Shown here: positions 7,387 to 14,360 of the stretch, piece after piece | Layout: the number at the start of each line of letters is the position of its first letter | Position numbering within the stretch: position 1 is the first letter of the stretch | Assembly (NCBI GenBank): GCA_964421495.1 | Contig: CAYQXO010000041.1 | Coordinates: forward strand, 1-20,476 | Direction of reading: 5' to 3' | Source: CAJXOW01 sp964421495 | Lineage (GTDB): Bacteria > Bacteroidota > Rhodothermia > Balneolales > Balneolaceae | Length of the DNA: 20,476 nt | The notes under the pieces: model-generated | Database searches by the model: none | Told to the model about the DNA's origin: nothing | The model's input: only the letters and a program-made list of their open reading frames with translations | Position numbers and translations under genes: made by a program

Positions 7387-9111
7387 ATGTTTTACAAAAA
7401 CGCCACCCGATTATTGGTATTGACCGTTGTCTGCATTTTATACGCAGCACCCCTCGCGGGACAATCGACTGACACCGTGCAAAACACAGGGAAGAATGCC
7501 GAATTCCTGAAATCGCCGCAGCGAACACTGCATACATTTTTTTACTGGCAGCAAAAAGATCATCAGCGACCGGAACTGGTTGCCCAAACCATGGCCCTGG
7601 CCGACGGCGACCAGCAGCAGAAGCTTGAGCTGGCCCGGGAACTCCTGGAAGTCATCAATGCCAAAGGCCTGGCTGTTGACTACCGGAAAGTCCCCTCACG
7701 GCCTCATTACCAGGATACTCTATCCGGTTTGCATCGCTACACGCCGTTTTCCGAACTGCCGGACGTCTATTTAGTGCGTCATGACTCCCTATGGGTATTT
7801 TCCGAGGCCACGGTTGAACAGATCCCCGGAATTTACAGAAATACGTTTTCGGTTTTTGTCGACGTGGTACTCGACAACCTTCCCGAGTACATGCACAAAG
7901 AATGGGTGGGTATAAAAGCGTGGCAGTTGGTGGGATTATTTCTCTGGATTTTCCTCGGGCTTGCCCTTCGCAAAGTATTCGAATTCATTTTAACCAACTA
8001 TTTGCGTCGGCTGACCCGAAAAACCACCTCTCACTGGGATGATACTCTGTTAACCGAAGTCGAAAAGCCGAGCGGCTTCATCTTCATGATGCTCTATTTC
8101 GGGGCCACATACAGCTCACTTCATCTGGGGGGCAATGTCAATTACTACCTGGCCCCCACGCTGGAAATCGCCATCTCCGCCGGGGTCATCTGGCTATTGT
8201 ATAACCTTTCGAACGTAATATCAGACTATTTCTACGAGCACACCTCGAAAACTGAAAGCAAGCTGGACTTTCAACTGGTTCCATTGATCCGCAAAACGGC
8301 CAAAATATTTGTTCTCGTCTTCGGGATTCTACTCGTACTGCAAAACCAGGGAATCAACGTTGCCTCGCTGCTTGCGGGACTGGGACTCGGCGGTCTTGCC
8401 TTTGCGCTGGCCGCCCGCGATACGCTGGCGAATTTTTTCGGGTCCCTCACTATTTTTCTCGATAAGCCTTTTGTCGTGGGCGACTGGGTAAAAACGGCAG
8501 AAATCGAGGGGACCGTCGAAGAGGTGGGCTTCCGATCAACCCGCGTGCGTACTTTTCACAACTCCCTGGTCAGCGTACCGAATGCGAAACTGGCCGATGC
8601 CGAGATCGACAACCTCGGACTCCGTCAGTATCGACGTGTAAAAACAACCTTAAGCCTGACCTATAGCACGACTCCCGAGCAGATGGAGGCGTTTGTAGAG
8701 GGGATAAAAGCGATCATACAGGCAACTCCCCAGATGCGGAAAGATTTTTATGAAGTCCATTTCTACGACTACGGATCCCACTCGCTCGATGTGCTCGTAT
8801 ATTGTTTCCTGGAGGTACCGACGTGGAGCGACGAGATGCAGCAGCGCCATAACTTCTTCATTGAAATCATGCGGCTGGCCAAGGATGTGGGCGTTGAGTT
8901 TGCCTTCCCGACGCGTACGCTTCATGTCGACAGCTTTCACAAGGATCAACCCCGTGTGGCACGCAGTGATCGCAGCGAGGACGAGTTGTCCAGCACCGTA
9001 CTTGAATACGGTCCCCGGGGAAGCAAATCCCGTCCCGAAGGCGTAAAACTCAAGAAGGAAGGAGAGGAGATAGACTTTTCCGCTTCCGTGCATTCAAGCG
9101 GAAGTACCTGA
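7387..9111 (+). CDS. MscS-family mechanosensitive ion channel
   Basis: This 574-residue membrane protein has a cleavable-looking signal peptide (1-26, ending APLAGQS) and a periplasmic segment of about 140 residues. Transmembrane helices follow near 177-200, 228-247, 258-280 and 300-318, then a pore-lining TM3 at about 324-346. TM3 carries the hallmark small-residue packing LLAGLGLGGLAFALAARDTL (328-347). The next stretch, ANFFGSLTIFLDKPFVVGDW (348-367), begins the beta domain, which continues through EGTVEEVGFRSTRVRTFHNS to VPNAKLAD. An alpha/beta vestibule domain runs to about residue 512, and a charged low-complexity tail of about 60 residues follows. MscS channels open under membrane tension to release solutes on osmotic downshock. 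It is larger than E. coli MscS (286) because of the extra N-terminal part. The start at 7387 is preferred because it gives a complete signal peptide. Confidence 0.93.
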   Translation: MFYKNATRLLVLTVVCILYAAPLAGQSTDTVQNTGKNAEFLKSPQRTLHTFFYWQQKDHQRPELVAQTMALADGDQQQKLELARELLEVINAKGLAVDYRKVPSRPHYQDTLSGLHRYTPFSELPDVYLVRHDSLWVFSEATVEQIPGIYRNTFSVFVDVVLDNLPEYMHKEWVGIKAWQLVGLFLWIFLGLALRKVFEFILTNYLRRLTRKTTSHWDDTLLTEVEKPSGFIFMMLYFGATYSSLHLGGNVNYYLAPTLEIAISAGVIWLLYNLSNVISDYFYEHTSKTESKLDFQLVPLIRKTAKIFVLVFGILLVLQNQGINVASLLAGLGLGGLAFALAARDTLANFFGSLTIFLDKPFVVGDWVKTAEIEGTVEEVGFRSTRVRTFHNSLVSVPNAKLADAEIDNLGLRQYRRVKTTLSLTYSTTPEQMEAFVEGIKAIIQATPQMRKDFYEVHFYDYGSHSLDVLVYCFLEVPTWSDEMQQRHNFFIEIMRLAKDVGVEFAFPTRTLHVDSFHKDQPRVARSDRSEDELSSTVLEYGPRGSKSRPEGVKLKKEGEEIDFSASVHSSGST

Positions 9112-9134
9112 TCAGGGTGTCCGGGATAAAAAAA

Positions 9135-9171
9135 GAACCCTGCCCCGGTTTTTTCTGATCGGGGCAGGTTC
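9135..9171 (-). terminator. Intrinsic terminator of the bacilliredoxin gene
   Basis: The inverted repeat GAACCCTGCCCCG (9135-9147) and CGGGGCAGGTTC (9160-9171), one bulge, is followed on the minus strand by a run of seven T residues. It sits just past the stop codon of the minus-strand bacilliredoxin gene. On the plus strand the stem lies just after the mscS stop but has no following T-run, so it would at most stall transcription from that side. Confidence 0.85.
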
Positions 9172-9183
9172 ACCAAAACTCTA

Positions 9184-9633
9184 TCAAGCTTCCGAAGATT
9201 CAACTTTGCAATAGGCGTCGAACACCATCTTCAAATCCTTCGCGATTTCCTCTTTGGTGCGACGTTCGATACGATGCCGGGGAATCATTGCCTTTATTTC
9301 GCCGTCTTTAAAAAAGGCAAAAGCCGGAGAAGAAGGCGGATAATCGCTGAAATAAGAACGTGCTTTTTCCGTAGCCTCTTTATCCTGTCCCGCAAACACC
9401 GTCGTCATGTGATCGGGAGTGTGTTCATGATCGAGCGCCAATTTAACGGCGGGACGCGCGTTACCGGCGGCACATCCGCAAACCGAGTTAATCACCAGTA
9501 ACATTGTGTCGTCTCCGTACTGATCCATTGCTTCATCGACTTCTTCGGGAGTCGTTAACTCCTCGACTCCCAGATCGGTAAGTTCCTTCCGCATCCAGTC
9601 CGTATCCGGTCCTACACCTTTTCCAAATTGCAT
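9184..9633 (-). CDS. BrxA/BrxB (YphP/YqiW) family bacilliredoxin
   Basis: This 149-residue thioredoxin-fold protein has the family CGC active site in INSVCGCAAGNARPA (48-62), followed by MTTVFAGQDKEATEKARSYF (77-96) and SSPAFAFFKDGEI. Bacilliredoxins reverse S-bacillithiolation of proteins, acting in the cytoplasm with bacillithiol as the thiol cofactor. Length matches the family (about 145). Its presence suggests the organism makes bacillithiol, which is known in several Bacteroidota, but the bsh genes are not in this window. It is monocistronic with its own terminator at 9135-9171. The nearby superoxide dismutase and SthA-like genes fit a redox-stress neighbourhood. The choice between BrxA and BrxB cannot be made from the sequence. 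Confidence 0.92.
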   Translation of the reverse strand: MQFGKGVGPDTDWMRKELTDLGVEELTTPEEVDEAMDQYGDDTMLLVINSVCGCAAGNARPAVKLALDHEHTPDHMTTVFAGQDKEATEKARSYFSDYPPSSPAFAFFKDGEIKAMIPRHRIERRTKEEIAKDLKMVFDAYCKVESSEA

Positions 9634-9813
9634 ACTAATGGGTTTATTTTATTCTTGTTAACTGAGATAGGATAATACGTAATTAACGGTACAATCCAAT
9701 ATATCCCTTTACGTTTATAGTGTACTTCATATATGGTAACTTGTGGGAGATGCGGTTTATTATAAACTGGTTTCCCTAATCTTCAATTTTCAACCTTTTT
9801 AGCATTCTATACC

Positions 9814-10692
9814 ATGGTTCCCATTTTGTCACGTAATATTACGGAACATCCGCTATCTACATCCTATGTTTTATTAGCCGGACTAATATTGTTTGCAATT
9901 CACGCCTGCAGCAGTTCGGAAAAGATGGTAGCCCCTGTTGCCAATCAGGAAGTGACCGTGGATGGCGATCTGTCTGACTGGCCGCATACCAAAGCTATGA
10001 TAAAAGAGAGTAATTCATTCAATTACTACGCGATGCATAAAGAGGATCACCTCTATTTATTCATCAATATGAAAAACATCCGCTACAAAAACCTGGTAGA
10101 GGATGCGGGATTCACCATTTATATCAGCGGCGAGAAAAAGAACAAGAAAGCGCTCGGTATCACCTATCCCGTGGGAGCCTATAACTTTTTAAAACAGAGA
10201 CCCGGTCAGTATCGCCAATTCAAACAGAATAAGGAATGGCTGAAAAAACCGGAGAATCAGGAGTTGCTGGAAGAGTTAAAAGAGGAAAACTACAACAAGG
10301 CGATGATCACTCAGCGGGAGCATAAAAAACAAACACCGCAAGAAGTTATTGTTGACCTCAAGCGACTCGAGGCCCAGGGGATTCAGATCGAACGCGAGCA
10401 GCGGCATAACCGGGTTCAAATCGAACTAAGCATCCCCCTGAAGAGTACTAAAACCCAGCAATTCGCTGTCGCCCCTTCAAATAATCGTTCCCTGCAAGTG
10501 GGATTTGCGGTTGACCCCCCCGACAAAGACTGGGATAACGAGTCAACCACCGTGGATTTAAGTCGCCAACAAGACAACCGGGGACCTTACGGACGACGAC
10601 GCGATCGCCAGAAAATGGAACAACGGCTCGGCCAGTTGACCAGCGCCCATGACAACTGGTTTGAAATCACGTTGGCTCCCTCCGAAGAATAA
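9814..10692 (+). CDS. Putative lipoprotein with a CBM9-like (DOMON-type) domain
   Basis: This 292-residue protein is likely exported. A hydrophobic stretch (18-30) ends in FAIHAC followed by SSSEK, so Cys32 is a plausible lipidation site; His at -2 is not a classical lipobox residue. Directly after it, VTVDGDLSDWPHTKAM (48-63) is the typical opening strand of a carbohydrate-binding module family 9-like beta-sandwich. HKEDHLYLFINMKN and AGFTIYISGEKK continue the pattern. A highly charged helical region, rich in Lys, Glu and Gln (about 130-200), is inserted before the closing strands VQIELSIPLK, LQVGFAVDPP and NWFEITLAP. An Arg-rich patch (GRRRDRQ) lies at 260-266. The ligand and function are unknown. 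It has an isolated promoter region and a bidirectional terminator downstream. The start at 9814 is uncertain. Confidence 0.7.
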   Translation: MVPILSRNITEHPLSTSYVLLAGLILFAIHACSSSEKMVAPVANQEVTVDGDLSDWPHTKAMIKESNSFNYYAMHKEDHLYLFINMKNIRYKNLVEDAGFTIYISGEKKNKKALGITYPVGAYNFLKQRPGQYRQFKQNKEWLKKPENQELLEELKEENYNKAMITQREHKKQTPQEVIVDLKRLEAQGIQIEREQRHNRVQIELSIPLKSTKTQQFAVAPSNNRSLQVGFAVDPPDKDWDNESTTVDLSRQQDNRGPYGRRRDRQKMEQRLGQLTSAHDNWFEITLAPSEE

Positions 10693-10854
10693 GCTGGAAT
10701 AAGTGGAGGCTCAAAGCTAGCCCGAAGTCGGAGTCCCGTCAACTGTCTGGGACGGAAGCTTATCCCGATCGGTAACCCCGTTTGCACCTACACTACGTGG
10801 TTTCCAGCAGGAACAGGCTTTGAGTTTCGAGCCTTCAACGTATTAAATTAAAAA

Positions 10855-10880
10855 GGCGCTCCCGTAGAGGAGCGCCTTTT
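10855..10880. terminator. Bidirectional intrinsic terminator
   Basis: A perfect 8-bp GGCGCTCC/GGAGCGCC stem (10855-10862 and 10869-10876) with a 6-base loop. It is followed by TTTT on the plus strand and by TTTTT then A/T-rich sequence on the minus strand. It lies between the convergent lipoprotein and superoxide dismutase genes and can serve both. Confidence 0.9.
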
Positions 10881-10917
10881 GCGGCAGAATCAACCTGCAT
10901 GCCGGTAAGGGATCGCT

Positions 10918-11526
10918 TTATTGAGCTTTTTTATAGTTCTTCTCAACCTGATCCCAATTGGCTACATTCCAGAATGCATCCACATAATCGGGACGGCGAT
11001 TCTGGTATTTCAGGTAATAGGCATGCTCCCAGACATCCAGTCCAAAGACGGGAGTTAATCCATTCATCAACGGACTATCCTGATTCTGCGTAGACAGCAA
11101 CTTCAAATCTCCGCTTCCATCTACACACAACCAGGCCCATCCGGAACCGAAACGACCGAGGGCCGTTTGCTTGAACTGGTCCTGGAAATCGGTAAAGCTT
11201 CCGAATTTGTCGACGATAGCGTTAGCTATATCACCCGAAGGCTCACCGCCGCCGTTGGGAGACATGACTTTCCAGAACAGATTATGGTTGGCGTATCCTC
11301 CTCCGGCATTTATTACTTTTTGACGGATATCGCTGGGTACGTCATTGATATTTCTCAACACATCCTCGATGGGTTTATCCTCGAAGTTGGTCCCCTCAAG
11401 TGCTGCATTCGATTTATTGGTGTATCCCTGATGGTGTTTGTCATGATGGATCCTCATGGTTCTCTCGTCGATATGAGGTTCCAGCGCATCGTAGTCATAG
11501 GGCAAATCAGGTAATGTGTAAGCCAT
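10918..11526 (-). CDS. sodA: Superoxide dismutase, Mn-type of the Fe/Mn family
   Basis: This 202-residue cytosolic enzyme dismutates superoxide to oxygen and hydrogen peroxide. Metal ligands are His27 (RIHHDKHH), His81 (GGYANHNLFW), Asp164 and His168 (FGLDVWEHAYYLKYQNRRPD). Residues that separate Mn from Fe enzymes point to Mn: Gly77 in NAGGGYANH and Gln149 in TQNQDSPL, as in E. coli SodA. The opening MAYTLPDLPYDYDALEPHID is also SodA-like. Cambialistic use of iron cannot be ruled out from sequence. It is divergent from the SthA-like gene with a family B repeat between them, and is terminated by the 10855-10880 hairpin. No signal peptide is present. Confidence 0.96.
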   Translation of the reverse strand: MAYTLPDLPYDYDALEPHIDERTMRIHHDKHHQGYTNKSNAALEGTNFEDKPIEDVLRNINDVPSDIRQKVINAGGGYANHNLFWKVMSPNGGGEPSGDIANAIVDKFGSFTDFQDQFKQTALGRFGSGWAWLCVDGSGDLKLLSTQNQDSPLMNGLTPVFGLDVWEHAYYLKYQNRRPDYVDAFWNVANWDQVEKNYKKAQ

Positions 11527-11613
11527 TTTTACTCCCTGTCTTTTTGGTTAATGAGTGTTTACAGTGTGTAAATCCTGCGAATCCTCTATTTCAATATAGG
11601 TGCAAGTTTCTTA

Positions 11614-11713
11614 TACTGGAAATCTGTCGGACTTTTACAAATCTACTGCAAAAAAGCCGGGTTTGGGTACCTTTTTTTCGCTACGATCCGAAAAGTCCGA
11701 CAGATTCCCAGTA
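11614..11713. repeat. Family B palindromic element, copy 2
   Basis: A 100-bp element with 23-bp terminal inverted repeats (11614-11636 and 11691-11713) differing at one base, core arm TCTGTCGGACTTTT. Read on the minus strand, the arm is followed by CGGATCGTAGCGAA, identical to the loop of the 1682-1737 copy. It then has about 45 bp (containing GGTACCCAAACCCGGC) that copy 1 lacks. The two are therefore a longer and a shorter version of one element. It lies between divergent sodA and the SthA-like gene. Confidence 0.85.
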
Positions 11714-11806
11714 TCAACTTCATGTGCATTAACGTATGCGAGTCTATTCTCTTATAAAATTATTGCAATCCTTCTTTTTTAATTTCAGACCTGTACCGCC
11801 TCATTT

Positions 11807-13255
11807 ATGTCCACCGACTATGACGTTATAATTCTCGGCAGCGGCCCGGCGGGTTTCGCCTGTGCCATGCAAAGCTCCAAGCTGGAGAAAAAGGTTTTAC
11901 TCGTTGAATCCAACCCGCATTACCTAGGTGGAACATGGATCAACACGGGTACCGTTCCCAGCAAAGCACTCCGGGAAGCCGCCCGCACCATTCACGAGTT
12001 TCAGTCGCAATTCGGTTTTGAGGATGAAAACAAGCCGTATGATCGATTCCGGATGAAAGACCTGCTGCAATTCAAGGATGAAGTTATTCAGCGCGAAGAC
12101 GAGCGTATTAAGCGCTACCTGGATAAAAACGAGGTGGACGTCATCCACGGATTTGGCCGGCTGGCGGATGAACATACCGTGGAGATCGAGGATAAATCGG
12201 GCGAAACCACCACTCATTCTGCCGATAATATTCTTATTTCCACCGGGAGCAGTCCGACCCCGCCCGAAGATTTCACCATCGACCATGACAAAATTCTCGA
12301 CAACCAGTCCCTGCTTAACCTCACCCACATCCCCCGGCGATTGGTAATAGCGGGAGCGGGAGTCAACGCCATTGAGTATGCCACCATTTTTGCCCTGATG
12401 GGAACGCGCATTACCATCCTGAATGAAAATGAAGATTACTTGCCCTTTCTCGATCACGAGATCAAGAAATCTCTAAACGAGACCCTGGAAGTAAACCAGA
12501 TTACGCTTCGTCACAATGTAAAACTGGACGATGTGGACTTCAATCCACTGCGCGTATGTACCGAAGCCCGGTATCATCATGTCGAGCGGCCCGAGGAACC
12601 CCGGGTTATTGAAGCCGAACATGTACTTTATATTGGACACCGCCATCCCAATACAGGGGACATCGGATTGGATCAAGCGGGAATCTCTACCGGTCCAGAG
12701 GGACACCTCAACGTAAACGATCATTATCAAACCGGAGTGGAAAATATTTATGCGGCGGGAGACGTCATCGGCTTTCCCTCTCTTGCCTCGGCTTCTTTTT
12801 CGCAGGGACGCCTGGCGGCCTGTCACATGTTTGACGCTCCCTCCATGGAAGAAAAGAGCGAAATTCCCCACGGCATCCATTCCATTCCCGAAGTTGCCCA
12901 GATCGGGCTAAACGAATCGGAAGCCCGCGAACAGGGTTATGACTATACCGTCGGCCGGGCCTATTTCAAGAACACCACGCAGGCCGACTTGAGCATACAC
13001 CGGCAGGGCGTGTTAAAACTCGTTTTTGAAACACAGTCCCTTAAACTCCTCGGAGTTCATATCATAGGAGCCCAGGCATGCGACCTCGTTCATCTGGGGC
13101 AGTCGGTCATGGCGTTTGACGGAGATATACGGTACTTCATTCGCAACGTGTTAAACTATCCCACCTACGGCGAAGCCTACCGTACCGCCGCCTTTAACGG
13201 TATCAACCGGGTGCACAAGGCGGGCGTAAAGTATAGGAATATACTGGAATCCTAG
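11807..13255 (+). CDS. sthA: SthA-like soluble pyridine nucleotide transhydrogenase (FAD flavoprotein)
   Basis: This 482-residue flavoprotein belongs to the pyridine nucleotide-disulfide oxidoreductase fold. SthA-type enzymes move hydride between NADPH and NAD+ and balance the two cofactor pools in the cytosol. The FAD-binding GSGPAG is at 11-16, the second Rossmann motif IAGAGVNAIEY at 181-191, and the FAD site IYAAGDVIGFPSLASASFSQ at 314-333. The latter is almost the E. coli SthA motif, as are TVPSKALREA (49-58) and the C-terminal YPTYGEAYRTAAFNGINR. Both redox cysteines of classical family members are absent: the CxxxxC region reads GGTWINTGTVPS, whereas E. coli SthA keeps the first Cys. 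The usual HPT-E active-site His of disulfide reductases is also YPT, as in SthA. It is thus not a disulfide reductase. It is divergent from sodA, consistent with an oxidative-stress or NADPH-balance role. Exact reaction direction is inferred. Confidence 0.85.
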   Translation: MSTDYDVIILGSGPAGFACAMQSSKLEKKVLLVESNPHYLGGTWINTGTVPSKALREAARTIHEFQSQFGFEDENKPYDRFRMKDLLQFKDEVIQREDERIKRYLDKNEVDVIHGFGRLADEHTVEIEDKSGETTTHSADNILISTGSSPTPPEDFTIDHDKILDNQSLLNLTHIPRRLVIAGAGVNAIEYATIFALMGTRITILNENEDYLPFLDHEIKKSLNETLEVNQITLRHNVKLDDVDFNPLRVCTEARYHHVERPEEPRVIEAEHVLYIGHRHPNTGDIGLDQAGISTGPEGHLNVNDHYQTGVENIYAAGDVIGFPSLASASFSQGRLAACHMFDAPSMEEKSEIPHGIHSIPEVAQIGLNESEAREQGYDYTVGRAYFKNTTQADLSIHRQGVLKLVFETQSLKLLGVHIIGAQACDLVHLGQSVMAFDGDIRYFIRNVLNYPTYGEAYRTAAFNGINRVHKAGVKYRNILES

Positions 13256-13444
13256 CCCGGCTTGATCAATGTACTACTGTACATTTCCTTCGCCGGCACC
13301 CTGTCGCCTTGCAGACGATCAAATTTCTTGGTGAGAAAGCTGGTCTAGCCCCTTTCGCTCGGCTCGGATCATCTTGCGATAAAAAATTTTTGAAATCTCC
13401 GGGTTTGGAGGCTGTCAACGCATTTCGCGGGTAACGAATTCGAG

Positions 13445-14164
13445 CTATGAAACCGCCACATAATGAATGGCCATGGTAATTCCCCTGGAATCCGCAGAGG
13501 GATTTTCCGGTAATTGTTGGATCCCGTTCTGCTCGGATTGATGGGCAAAATAAGCCAATACCATGGCATCCACGATATCGTCTTCCCCCACCTCCTTACG
13601 GCGAAATTCTTCCTTTAATTCACGGTAAATCGATTCACTTTCCTCCCTTACGCTCTTTAACAGGTTTAGCCGGTGCTTCATCCCTTTGCGGGTTTGCTTC
13701 CTTTGCTGCACGGACTCCCACCCATTCAGAATCCGGAACAACAGTTCGGGATGGCTTTCGCAGACTTTTTCCGTATAGGAAGAATTGTTCTGTAAAAGTT
13801 GATCGACCTGCCTAATTTTATCCGAGATATTCCACGCCTGCAGGGAAACTTTTTTATCGGTAACCGAATAGCTCTGGATACAGGCCTCGGCGTAAGTGGG
13901 GGCATATAAAGCGGCCCGGACCGGCGGATTAAATACGCTCGACTGATAATCCGAGCCAAGTTCTTTCCGGAGCAACTCATCACAATGCCGGGTATAGCTA
14001 TCTTCGGGGATGCCCACCGGGATATCGATAAAAATGCGATCATACCGGTCGAATGTATCCTTCAGTTCGTTTTCGTCTCGCACCACCCAATAGGGCGTGT
14101 CGCCTCGTTTAAAGTCAACGGCCAACCAACCCAACGGACATCCATCCATTCCGACTGTTTTCAT
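13445..14164 (-). CDS. DUF429 family protein (RNase H-like fold, unknown function)
   Basis: This 239-residue protein shows the DUF429 layout. An N-terminal GMDGCPLGWLAVDF (5-18) is followed by the acidic strand IFIDIPVGIP (44-53), then RHCDELLRKELGSDYQSSVF (59-78), NPPVRAALYAP and VSLQAWNISDKIRQVDQLL. Near the end is EDDIVDAMVLAYFAH (194-208), an acidic helix like the last catalytic Asp of RNase H/RuvC-like folds. The aspartates at 7, 47 and 195-199 could form a metal site. The family is often annotated only as 'predicted nuclease' and no activity has been assigned that I can cite. It stands between sthA (convergent) and aspS (same strand, 196 bp apart), probably as its own transcript. No terminator is obvious beyond a weak CTCC/GGAG stem at 13399-13412. 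Confidence 0.85.
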   Translation of the reverse strand: MKTVGMDGCPLGWLAVDFKRGDTPYWVVRDENELKDTFDRYDRIFIDIPVGIPEDSYTRHCDELLRKELGSDYQSSVFNPPVRAALYAPTYAEACIQSYSVTDKKVSLQAWNISDKIRQVDQLLQNNSSYTEKVCESHPELLFRILNGWESVQQRKQTRKGMKHRLNLLKSVREESESIYRELKEEFRRKEVGEDDIVDAMVLAYFAHQSEQNGIQQLPENPSADSRGITMAIHYVAVS

Positions 14165-14204
14165 GTGGTCCCCTGTTCCCGTACTATTTTAGTATTTTAT
14201 AATC

Positions 14205-14345
14205 TTATTCTAGCCCGAATTTCTCGGTGAGTGCTGAGCGAGGCGTCACCCGCGTCAATGATTCCAACACAGTGCACCGAGCGTCAGCGATTCCCGCGTT
14301 AGCGCTCAGAGCGATGCGTTACCCACGAAGTAAAACCCTGGCAGG
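14205..14345. repeat. Degenerate internal repeats in the aspS-DUF429 intergenic region
   Basis: Blocks recur imperfectly in this GC-richer gap. GAGCGAGGCGTCACCCGCG (from 14236) resembles GAGCGATGCGTTACCCACG (from 14310). CGTCAATGATTCC resembles CGTCAGCGATTCC. CTCGGTG near 14223 is the inverse of CACCGAG near 14276. The gap lacks a coding frame. It may be a decayed repeat element or a structured RNA segment; with no second copy in the window I cannot decide. Confidence 0.4.
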
Positions 14346-14360
14346 AGCATTTCTCAACTT

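Noticed and set aside
13269..13284. ATGTAC-TACT-GTACAT hairpin after sthA as a terminator
   Set aside because: The stem is only 6 bp, A/T-rich, and lacks a following T-tract; it may be chance.
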